Shown here: one piece after another, positions 15,560-21,691 of the stretch
Layout of the letters: every line of letters begins with the position of its first letter
How positions within the stretch are numbered: position 1 is the first letter of the stretch
NCBI GenBank assembly: GCA_900557675.1
Contig: USTO01000006.1
Location: 1-21,691, forward strand
Length of the DNA: 21,691 nucleotides
Direction of reading: 5' to 3'
DNA from: an uncultured Mollicutes bacterium
GTDB lineage: Bacteria > Bacillota_I > Bacilli_A > RF39 > UBA660
Notes under the pieces: model-generated
Databases searched by the model: none
Told to the model about the DNA's origin: nothing
Seen by the model: the letters and a program-made list of their open reading frames with translations, nothing else
Program-made: the position numbers and the translations under genes

Positions 15560-15565
15560 TATAAT
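15560..15565 (+). promoter_or_regulatory. -10 element for the AlbA_2 gene
   Basis: TATAAT at 15560-15565 with no good -35 at 16-18 bases upstream; such a promoter often depends on a bound regulator. The nearest operator palindrome ends 41 bases upstream. Confidence 0.5.
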
Positions 15566-15591
15566 GATAAGTGTAAGGAGGAATGAAATAT

Positions 15592-17040
15592 ATGAAATTA
15601 AGTGATTATAATAGTGTAGAAAATTCTAATATTGATTTTAAAGAAAAGCTAGAAGTTAATAAACCTAAAAGCTGGTTGAAGTCGGTTTCTGCTTTTGCTA
15701 ATTGTAGTGGTGGTATTTTACTTTTTGGTGTTCGTGATAAAGATAGGATGCCTGTTGGTCTTGAAGATGTTAATTTTACTTCTGAAAAAATATCAGAATT
15801 AATTAACGCAAAGATAGTTCCTTTACCAAGATATGAATTAAATTCTTTTAAGGAAGATAATAAAGATTTCTTAGAAGTAAATGTAGGTGATGGACCTAAA
15901 ACGCCATATTACTATGAAGGAGATGGGCGGAAAGAAGCTTTTATCAGAGCTGGTAATGAAACTATCCCTGCTCCTAAACATATTTTAGATAATTTAATAT
16001 TGAAAGGTCAAAATAATACTTTTGATGAACTTCCTAGTAAATATAATATATCAGATGTTAGTTTTACATTACTTAGTGCAAGTTTAAAAAAAGAAACTGG
16101 AAAGGAAGTTAATTGTGATAAAGATTATATATCCTTAGAGTTAATGACGCCTGACAATAAAGTTACTAATGCAGGTTTATTACTTTCAGATCAAGGTTTA
16201 TTAGTTCAATCAAGGATATTTTGTACAAGGTGGAAAGGGTTAGTTAAGGGTTCAACCTTAGGAGATGCCTTAGATGATAAAGAATATACTGGTAGTATTA
16301 TTTCTTTACTTACAAATGCGGAAACTTTTGTTAAGAATAATTCTCGTCTTAGTTGGGAAATACAAGGACTTAAACGTGTAGAAAAAGAGGATTATCCTTT
16401 AAGGGCTGTACGTGAAGCCATTGTTAATGCTATTATTCATAGAGATTATCAAATAGTTGGGTCAGAAATACATATAGATATGTTTGATGATAGATTAGAA
16501 ATTACTTCTCCTGGGGGAATGATGGATGGTAGTTTTGTACAAAATCTTGATATAAGGAAAATATCTTCAATGCGTAGAAATAGGATTATTTCAGACATTT
16601 TTAATAGGCTTAATTATATGGAACGAAGAGGTAGTGGTCTTGTTAGAATTTTATCTTCTTATGATGACTGTGATATTAAACCTATATTTAGTTCTAACAA
16701 TTCTAGTTTTACGGTTACATTTCCTAATAAGGGTTATATTAATAGTAGTAAAGAAAATGTTAGTAGTAATATAAATAATGATAATAATAATATTGTTAGT
16801 GATGAGGATTATTTTCTTATAAAATTACATAAGTATTTACCTGATACATTTAGAAAGAGTACTTATGAACAAATACAAAAGTTATTTGATAGATATACTT
16901 ATAAATATGAATTTAGTAGAGAAAACATTGTTCAATTATTAGGTGTTAAGAAATCTAGGGCTTCGGAGTTAATTGCTATATTACTTGAAAATGAATTTAT
17001 AAAACAAGGCTCACCTAGTAAATATATATTTAAGAAATAG
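15592..17040 (+). CDS. AlbA_2 / divergent-AAA (HATPase_c_4) DNA-binding regulator
   Basis: 482 residues. The N-terminal AlbA_2 nucleic-acid-binding domain (about 1-120) shows NIDFKEKLEV and SVSAFANCSGGILLFGVRD. A GHKL-type ATPase-like domain follows, with the N-box REAIVNAIIHRDY (Glu275, Asn279), SPGGM (306-310) and the lid ERRGSGLVRI (Gly347, Ser348, Gly349). After an Asn/Ser-rich linker comes a C-terminal winged helix (about 435-482) with NIVQLLGVKKSRASELIAIL. This domain order is typical of transcriptional-regulator-like proteins of mobile or stress loci in Bacillota. The ATG at 15592 is preferred because AAGGAGG (15575-15581) is 10 bases upstream; the ATG at 15583 is only one base away from it. 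Its codons (more AAA, ATA, TTA, GAA) differ from the left-hand genes, suggesting separate history. Confidence 0.88.
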   Translation: MKLSDYNSVENSNIDFKEKLEVNKPKSWLKSVSAFANCSGGILLFGVRDKDRMPVGLEDVNFTSEKISELINAKIVPLPRYELNSFKEDNKDFLEVNVGDGPKTPYYYEGDGRKEAFIRAGNETIPAPKHILDNLILKGQNNTFDELPSKYNISDVSFTLLSASLKKETGKEVNCDKDYISLELMTPDNKVTNAGLLLSDQGLLVQSRIFCTRWKGLVKGSTLGDALDDKEYTGSIISLLTNAETFVKNNSRLSWEIQGLKRVEKEDYPLRAVREAIVNAIIHRDYQIVGSEIHIDMFDDRLEITSPGGMMDGSFVQNLDIRKISSMRRNRIISDIFNRLNYMERRGSGLVRILSSYDDCDIKPIFSSNNSSFTVTFPNKGYINSSKENVSSNINNDNNNIVSDEDYFLIKLHKYLPDTFRKSTYEQIQKLFDRYTYKYEFSRENIVQLLGVKKSRASELIAILLENEFIKQGSPSKYIFKK

Positions 17041-17062
17041 AATCTTTTAGGAGTTCTTTTTT
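17039..17062 (+). terminator. Weak terminator after the AlbA_2 gene
   Basis: AGAAT / GTTCT forms a 5-bp stem with one wobble, followed by T6 (17057-17062). The 26-bp hairpin just downstream could also stop transcription. Confidence 0.35.
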
Positions 17063-17067
17063 CTATG

Positions 17068-17125
17068 AATTATAACATTAAAAAAAAATTAATGCTTGTA
17101 TTAATTTTTTTTTAATGTTATAATT
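17068..17125 (+). repeat. Perfect 26-bp inverted repeat containing a promoter
   Basis: 17068-17093 is the exact reverse complement of 17100-17125, with loop GCTTGT. Each arm holds a 9-base homopolymer (A9 at 17080-17088, T9 at 17105-17113). Confidence 0.9.
17096..17124 (+). promoter_or_regulatory. Promoter with T9 spacer tract for the surface protein
   Basis: TTGTAT at 17096-17101 (loop and arm start), 17-base spacer, TATAAT at 17119-17124 with extended TGT at 17116-17118. T9 (17105-17113) lies in the spacer, so gain or loss of one T would change the 17-base spacing. A second TATAAT is at 17130-17135 without a -35. Confidence 0.65.
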
Positions 17126-17155
17126 ATTTTATAATAGAGAAAGGAAATTGATAAT

Positions 17156-19066
17156 ATGGAAGAAAAGAAAATTAATAAGAAAATAGCTATAGTATCAGTA
17201 TTAATTGCAATTATAATAACTAGTATTGGAGTAGCATTTGGTTACTTTATATGGAATAGTACTACTAATACGGATATTAGTTTTACCGTAGAGGGAGCAG
17301 TAGTAGAGTTATCTGATGGTAGTGATATAACAGGTGCTAACTTAATGCCTGTTGCTAGTTATACTAGTGGGGGTAAGGATGTTGTTAAGAAAGATATTAA
17401 GATTAAGTTAAAGGATACTGTTAGTAATACGGTTACAGTAGACTTTAAGTTAAAGGTTAATAGTATTGATAGTGGTTTAAATCATAGTAGTTTTAAGTAT
17501 AACTTAGTTAATGCTAGTGGTACTAGTGTTAAGAGTGGTAACTTTTCTACTAGTAAAGCAGGAGATAGTATTAGTTTACTTACACTAAGTACTACAGATG
17601 GTAGTTTAACTACATCACTTACTAGTTATACTTTATATATCTATATAGATGGTGCTAGTGGTGATAACCCTAGTAGTATGATGAATCAATCCTTTGATTT
17701 TAGTTTTGTAGTAGATGGTAGTAATTCTAGTTTAGAATATATGTTAGCAACTAAAAAAGTAGAAAGTTTAGATATTGGTAGTGATGGAAATGATGGTAGT
17801 GGTGTATATAAAGTTACACATAGTGCAATACCAGCTAGTAGTAGTGCAACAGGAAATGAAATACCAGCAGTTACTGATTATAGGTATTATGGACCTAATC
17901 CTAATAACTATATATTATTACCAGATATGAATACAACAGAAAGTAGATGTATGTTTAATGGTAATGAGTTATTAAATCTTAGTATGGGAGAATGGCCTGC
18001 TAATTTTGATTGTGAAAATGAAGTTGTATATAAACTTGACATTGGTCTTGGTGTAAATTTATATATTCCTACAAGTACATTTGAAATTGTTGCTCCAGCA
18101 GGATCTATGACCTATAATGAAACAAATAGTGAATGTCTTTATAATGGAGGTTCTATAGGGTCAATGTATTATGGAAATGTTGATAAAAATGTTTGTATGC
18201 AAATGTCAGTGATTAAACTTCCACTACAAGGTAATCAGGGTGCCTTAATAACAAAAATGAATGATAAGCCTCATAAATTAAATGTAAAAAATGGTTTATA
18301 TAGAATAATAGGAAGTATATATGATGAAAGGAGTAAGACAAATAGGTTAAAAGTAATAAAAGCAACACCACTAACGGATGGAACAACTAGTTTATATAGT
18401 TGGGATTTGGATGAAAATGGTGATAATTATAATATATGGGCAACACCGACTAATGGTAATTTTAGTAATAGTTTAACAAGTGGAGCTAGTATAATGAAGC
18501 TTTTAAATAGTGGAGCATGGTGGAATGGAACAAGTGGTACTTATGATAATTATTATATAGATAAAGATGCTCCAGAAACAATAAATGTTAATTTTACTAA
18601 TTATAAATTAAGTGATAAGGCAAAAAGTAATATAGATATTAGTAGATATTATTTGGGAGGGTATAATAATAATCCTCCATTAACTAATGAAATGTATGGA
18701 TATGAAAGGGGAACTTTAAGATATGATGAAAATAGGCCTCTTTACTGGGATGGAATGGTAGGACTAATGTACCCTAGTGATTATGGATACGCAGCAGGGA
18801 ATGTATGTGCGACAGGAACAGAGTTATTTAATTATTTTGGAGAATGCAGTAATAAGGATTGGTTATATAACGCAGGAGTTAACCAGTGGTTAATGTCGCT
18901 GAATTCGGGAGAATCCCGTTATGTGCTTTTCGCCAGCGGCGAAGGTGCAGTCTCCACTTACAGCAGCTATTACGCCCTTGCGGTATCCCCAGTCTTCTAC
19001 CTAACCCCTAGTGCATCTATTACAAGTGGTACAGGTACCCTTACTGATCCTTATATATTAGGATAA
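17156..19066 (+). CDS. Membrane-anchored surface protein with variable C-type-lectin-like tip
   Basis: 636 residues. An N-terminal Lys-rich start and hydrophobic helix (10-33) give a signal anchor. Residues 40-190 are a Ser/Thr/Asp-rich beta domain reminiscent of the SipW-associated proteins. From RYYGPNPNNYI (243) and again from LYRIIGSI (381) the sequence follows a family I know from gut Bacillota surface proteins: KVIKATPL, VGLMYPSDYGYAA (535-547), NKDWLY (566), then a DUF6273/FGE-like end with PVFYL (612-616) and GTGTLTDPYILG. About 120 residues (252-380) containing four cysteines appear inserted between the first two family blocks. The DNA for residues ~578-620 is GC-rich and unlike the rest. 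Ribosome binding site AAAGG, ATG 17156. Probably an adhesin or ligand-binding protein; ligand unknown. Confidence 0.8.
   Translation: MEEKKINKKIAIVSVLIAIIITSIGVAFGYFIWNSTTNTDISFTVEGAVVELSDGSDITGANLMPVASYTSGGKDVVKKDIKIKLKDTVSNTVTVDFKLKVNSIDSGLNHSSFKYNLVNASGTSVKSGNFSTSKAGDSISLLTLSTTDGSLTTSLTSYTLYIYIDGASGDNPSSMMNQSFDFSFVVDGSNSSLEYMLATKKVESLDIGSDGNDGSGVYKVTHSAIPASSSATGNEIPAVTDYRYYGPNPNNYILLPDMNTTESRCMFNGNELLNLSMGEWPANFDCENEVVYKLDIGLGVNLYIPTSTFEIVAPAGSMTYNETNSECLYNGGSIGSMYYGNVDKNVCMQMSVIKLPLQGNQGALITKMNDKPHKLNVKNGLYRIIGSIYDERSKTNRLKVIKATPLTDGTTSLYSWDLDENGDNYNIWATPTNGNFSNSLTSGASIMKLLNSGAWWNGTSGTYDNYYIDKDAPETINVNFTNYKLSDKAKSNIDISRYYLGGYNNNPPLTNEMYGYERGTLRYDENRPLYWDGMVGLMYPSDYGYAAGNVCATGTELFNYFGECSNKDWLYNAGVNQWLMSLNSGESRYVLFASGEGAVSTYSSYYALAVSPVFYLTPSASITSGTGTLTDPYILG
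18896..19010 (+). other. GC-rich candidate hypervariable segment of the surface gene
   Basis: 18901-19010 has about 59 G/C in 110 bases (54%), against 24 in 100 at 18601-18700 of the same gene. The codons switch to C/G-ending forms, with a run of TAC, AGC, GCC, GGC, TTC and TCC: what remains when AAC/AAT codons are altered at their first two bases, as in variable regions of diversity-generating retroelements. It encodes the C-type-lectin-like loop before PVFYL. No template repeat or reverse transcriptase is in the window. Confidence 0.5.
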
Positions 19067-19071
19067 TATAA

Positions 19072-19093
19072 AAAAGATTATTAAAAATCTTTT
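19072..19093. terminator. Bidirectional terminator between the surface gene and gerQ
   Basis: AAAAGATT (19072-19079) pairs with AATCTTTT (19086-19093) around a 6-base loop. On the minus strand it runs into T6, and it overlaps the gerQ stop, so it serves both converging genes. Confidence 0.65.
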
Positions 19094-19440
19094 ATGAAAT
19101 TAATAGATTCTTCGAAGGTTACAAAGTCTAGATATATCATTAGTATCAGATACCATTCTCCAGTAGAGGGATTGGATACTATGATATGATCTCTTCCTGA
19201 CTGTTCTATTATTCCTTCGAATACACGATCTTGCCATTTTTCAGAACCTGGTACGGTTATATGAAATTTGGCTTTTTTTCCTCTATTTAATCTTAATATA
19301 TTCTCTATATAGGACTGTTCCATAGTAGTAGGATTTATCATTGATTGGGTTTGCTCATAACTTGGTACAGACTGATTATTAGGAACCCCTCCTAGACTAG
19401 TACCTGGGAAGGTGTTATTTGGGTAATAACTTCCGTTCAT
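19081..19440 (-). CDS. gerQ: Spore coat protein GerQ
   Basis: 119 residues. After an Asn/Pro/Gln/Ser-rich N-terminus, residues 42-115 (QSYIENILRLNRGKKAKFHI, VFEGIIEQSGRDHIIVSNP, TGEWYLILMIYLDFVTFEE) match GerQ throughout. In Bacillus subtilis GerQ is a coat/inner-layer protein cross-linked by transglutaminase and needed for the cortex lytic enzyme CwlJ to work during germination. The start is supported by AAGGAGG on the minus strand (19446-19452), 5 bases upstream. The upstream region holds a sigma-E-like -10 and no good sigma-A promoter. It is convergent with the surface gene and divergent from smc. Confidence 0.9.
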   Translation of the reverse strand: MNGSYYPNNTFPGTSLGGVPNNQSVPSYEQTQSMINPTTMEQSYIENILRLNRGKKAKFHITVPGSEKWQDRVFEGIIEQSGRDHIIVSNPSTGEWYLILMIYLDFVTFEESINFIKDF

Positions 19441-19462
19441 ATATACCTCCTTCTTTCATTTA

Positions 19463-19470
19463 AGTGTATG
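19463..19470 (-). promoter_or_regulatory. Possible sigma-E-type -10 for gerQ
   Basis: CATACACT on the minus strand fits the sporulation sigma-E -10 consensus (CATACANT) and lies 22 bases before the gerQ ATG. I see no convincing matching -35. Confidence 0.4.
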
Positions 19471-19507
19471 TTTCTACTTTGTTTAACTTTACTATTTTGT
19501 TTAAAAA

Positions 19508-19516
19508 TGTTATAAT
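19508..19516 (+). promoter_or_regulatory. Extended -10 promoter of smc
   Basis: TGTTATAAT at 19508-19516; the position for a -35 with 17-base spacing holds only TTTACT (19488-19493). Confidence 0.6.
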
Positions 19517-19539
19517 TTCTTTATGTGAGGTAGATATTT

Positions 19540-21691
19540 ATGTATTTAAAAGAGATTAAGGCTTATGGTTTTAAGTCTTTTGCAGATAAAATTAATATAG
19601 AACTTTCTAAGGATATCAATGCTATTGTTGGTCCTAATGGATCGGGAAAGAGTAATGTTGTTGATGCGGTTAGATGGGTTCTAGGAGAACAGTCTATTAA
19701 GGCTTTAAGAGGAGATAATAGTACGGATATTATTTTCTCGGGTAGTAAGAATAGGAAGCCTTTAAATAGTGCTTCAGTTACTCTTGTTTTTGATAATAGT
19801 GATCATCATCTTCCTCTTTTATTTGATGAGGTTAGTGTTAAGAGGGTTATTTTTAGAAGTGGTGAGAATGAGTATTATCTTAATAATGAGAGGTGTAGAC
19901 TTAAGGATATTAATGATGTTTTTATGGATAGTGGTGCTGGTAAAGAGAGTTTTAATGTTATTAGTCAGGGTAAGATAGATGAGATTTTATCTACTAAGGC
20001 TGTAGATAGGAGAGTTATCTTTGAAGAGGCAGCAGGAGTTCTTAAGTATAAGAAGAGGAAAGAGGATGCTATTAAGAGACTTGATAAGACTAATATTAAT
20101 TTGAATAGGGTTAGTGATATTATTGGGGAATTGGAGAGGACGATTGATCCTCTTAGGATAGAGAGTGAGAAGGCTCTTAAGTATAGGGAATGTAAGGATA
20201 AACTTGCTAATACGGAGATTTCTCTTATGGTTAGTGATATTGATAAGCTTAATTATGAATATAATTCTTTAAAGGGGGATATTGAGAGGCTTAATGATGA
20301 GATTATTGAGCTTTCTTCTAATAGTGGTTCTTATGATATTGATATTATGAAGAATAAGGATATTTTAAAGAAGAATGAAGAGGATATTTTTAATAAGCAG
20401 AATGGGTTACTGGAACTTTCTAAAAAGGCAGAAAAGTTAGAGGGGGATTTAAGGCTTTTTGATGAGAGGAGCAAGGATAGTGATAATAGTGATATTGAAA
20501 GAAGGGTTGGGGAACTTAAAGAGAAGATTTTAGTTATTAGTAATAGTATTCGGGATATGGATAATGGTTTATTTGTGAATAGGGAGAAAGTTAAGGGTGA
20601 GGAAGATAGTAACAAGGTATTAGTAGATGAGTATAATAGGGAGTGTAAGGAAAGGGATAGGATTTGTGATAGTATTTCTAAGGGAGAGAGGGATATTATG
20701 GATCTTGAGTATAAGATTTCTTTCTTAGAAGAGAAGATTAATAGTGGTACTAATATTCCTAAGAGTGTTAGAATGGTTCTTAATAATAAGAGATTTAAGG
20801 GGGTATATGATATTATTGGGAATGTTCTTTCTATGGATAAGGAATATAGTACTATGGTTAATACTAGTTTGGGGAGTAGTAGTAATGGGCTTATTGTTGA
20901 TAATAAGGAGAGTACTTATAGTATTATTAGTTATTTAAAGGAGAATAATTTGGGGAGGATTACTTTCTATCCGCTTTCTTCGGTAAAAGAGAGGTTTATT
21001 GATAAAGCCTCGCTTAGCGCCATTGAAAATATTGAGGGATATATTGGTGTTTTAGCTGATTTGGTTAGTTATGATCCTAAGTTTAGGGTTGTGGTTTTGC
21101 GTGAGCTCGGGAATGTGATTGGGGCTAAGGATTTCGAGAGTGCTAGTAGGATTAGTGAGGCTACTCATTATAAGTACAAGGTAGTGACTTTGGATGGGCA
21201 AGTTATTAATGCTGGCGGTACGATTGTGGGTGGTAGTCAGATTAGGAGTAGTAATATGAGTGCGATTACAAGTGAGATTGAGGGCTATAATCGTGATATG
21301 GCTAGTATTAAGAGGAGGCTTGAAGAGTATAGAGAGGGGTTAAGGAGTGTTAATAGGGAGATAGAGGTTAAGACGAGTAAGATTAGTGAGGCTAGACTTG
21401 ATATTAAGAGATTAAATGATATAATTGGTGCTGATGAGGAAAGAAGGGGGAATATTCTTCGTGATAGGGATAATTTAGAGAGGGAACTTAAGGATTTAGA
21501 GGCTACTTATATGGGTAAGACTGATGATGAGAGGGATAGTATTGTTAAGTGTATTTATGATACGAAGAATGAGATTTCGGATATTTCGAAAGAGATTACG
21601 GTTTTAAGAAATGATAATGAGAATATTAAGAAGTTTATTTCTGAACTGGAAGGGCTTGCTAGTACTAATAGGGGTAATGTGGCTCGAAAAG
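19540..21691 (+). CDS. smc: Chromosome segregation protein SMC, N-terminal part (3' end outside window)
   Basis: The 717 visible residues cover the N-terminal ATPase half, the first coiled-coil arm, the hinge and the start of the returning arm. Seen: MYLKEIKAYGFKSFADKINI, Walker A GPNGSGKS (31-38), the Q-loop and head segments (VISQGKIDEIL, IFEEAAGVLKYK), coiled coil from about 170 to 400, hinge from about 405, with the diagnostic GGTIVGGS at 559-566, then heptads again. SMC with ScpA/ScpB compacts and separates chromosomes. The ATG at 19540 follows GTGAGG and a promoter at 19508. The hinge glycines lie about 98 residues earlier than in the B. subtilis protein, so the arm is short. The reading frame is intact to the window edge; rnc, often upstream of smc, is replaced here by divergent gerQ. 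Confidence 0.96.
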   Translation, partial: MYLKEIKAYGFKSFADKINIELSKDINAIVGPNGSGKSNVVDAVRWVLGEQSIKALRGDNSTDIIFSGSKNRKPLNSASVTLVFDNSDHHLPLLFDEVSVKRVIFRSGENEYYLNNERCRLKDINDVFMDSGAGKESFNVISQGKIDEILSTKAVDRRVIFEEAAGVLKYKKRKEDAIKRLDKTNINLNRVSDIIGELERTIDPLRIESEKALKYRECKDKLANTEISLMVSDIDKLNYEYNSLKGDIERLNDEIIELSSNSGSYDIDIMKNKDILKKNEEDIFNKQNGLLELSKKAEKLEGDLRLFDERSKDSDNSDIERRVGELKEKILVISNSIRDMDNGLFVNREKVKGEEDSNKVLVDEYNRECKERDRICDSISKGERDIMDLEYKISFLEEKINSGTNIPKSVRMVLNNKRFKGVYDIIGNVLSMDKEYSTMVNTSLGSSSNGLIVDNKESTYSIISYLKENNLGRITFYPLSSVKERFIDKASLSAIENIEGYIGVLADLVSYDPKFRVVVLRELGNVIGAKDFESASRISEATHYKYKVVTLDGQVINAGGTIVGGSQIRSSNMSAITSEIEGYNRDMASIKRRLEEYREGLRSVNREIEVKTSKISEARLDIKRLNDIIGADEERRGNILRDRDNLERELKDLEATYMGKTDDERDSIVKCIYDTKNEISDISKEITVLRNDNENIKKFISELEGLASTNRGNVARK

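Noticed and set aside
17068..17125. Insertion-sequence or MITE terminal repeats
   Set aside because: The arms are only 6 bases apart and contain a functional-looking promoter; no target duplication seen.
17156..19066. Template repeat or reverse transcriptase for the suspected DGR within the window
   Set aside because: No second GC-rich near-copy of 18896-19010 and no RT motif in any gene here, so the DGR idea depends on sequence outside the window.
20331..20615. Minus-strand open frame inside smc
   Set aside because: Antisense shadow of the coiled-coil arm; low complexity and no ribosome binding site.
1..21691. Mycoplasma-type code with TGA as tryptophan
   Set aside because: Conserved Trp positions use TGG, and TGA ends genes at expected points (2250-2252, 14744-14746).

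Overview
The window is AT-rich Bacillota DNA using the standard code (TGA ends real genes at 2252 and 14746; Trp is TGG). Codons mostly end in T or A, promoters are sigma-A-like and very often carry an extended -10 (TGTTATAAT), and there is a gerQ spore-coat homologue. Together these suggest a small-genome Bacilli lineage of the uncultured gut RF39 / Erysipelotrichales type. That placement is inference from gene content and style, not a database match.

Layout. 1-3882: the 3' end of a large cysteine-free surface protein, a coupled 36-residue microprotein and a 503-residue cytoplasmic protein. 4007-5068: a monocistronic secreted protein with a SipW-type leader, its own promoter and terminator. 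5160-6429: rdgB (XTP/dITP pyrophosphatase) and a tyrosine-phosphatase-family gene. 6456-10456: a compact rimP-nusA-rnpM(ylxR)-infB transcription/translation operon with a leader hairpin; rimP is reduced to its N-terminal domain, and ylxQ and rbfA are absent from their usual places. 10555-12085: a membrane-anchored protein of unknown function and a small divergent kinase-fold protein. 12086-12542 is the only gene-poor stretch over 300 bases; it holds a near-consensus promoter, a short repeat cluster and a strong terminator, so it may encode a small RNA. 12543-15387: an operon of a secreted HNH/beta-beta-alpha nuclease, a DUF1538 membrane protein and a tandem PII-like protein. 15398-17040: an array of six GTCCGGTT arms in front of an AlbA_2/HATPase/winged-helix regulator. 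17068-19066: a surface protein whose promoter lies inside a perfect 26-bp inverted repeat with a T9 tract in the -35/-10 spacer. The 3' end of that gene jumps to about 54% GC in a C-type-lectin-like segment that looks like a hypermutation (diversity-generating retroelement) target. 19081-19440 (minus): gerQ. 19540-end: smc, cut by the window edge, with a noticeably short N-terminal arm.

The most interesting regions are the phase-variable-promoter plus hypervariable-tip surface gene (17068-19066) and the operator array in front of the AlbA_2 protein (15398-15518). After these come the 12.1-12.4 kb transcribed-looking intergenic stretch and the DUF1538/PII-like pair. No reverse transcriptase, template repeat, CRISPR array, insertion sequence, tRNA or rRNA was seen.
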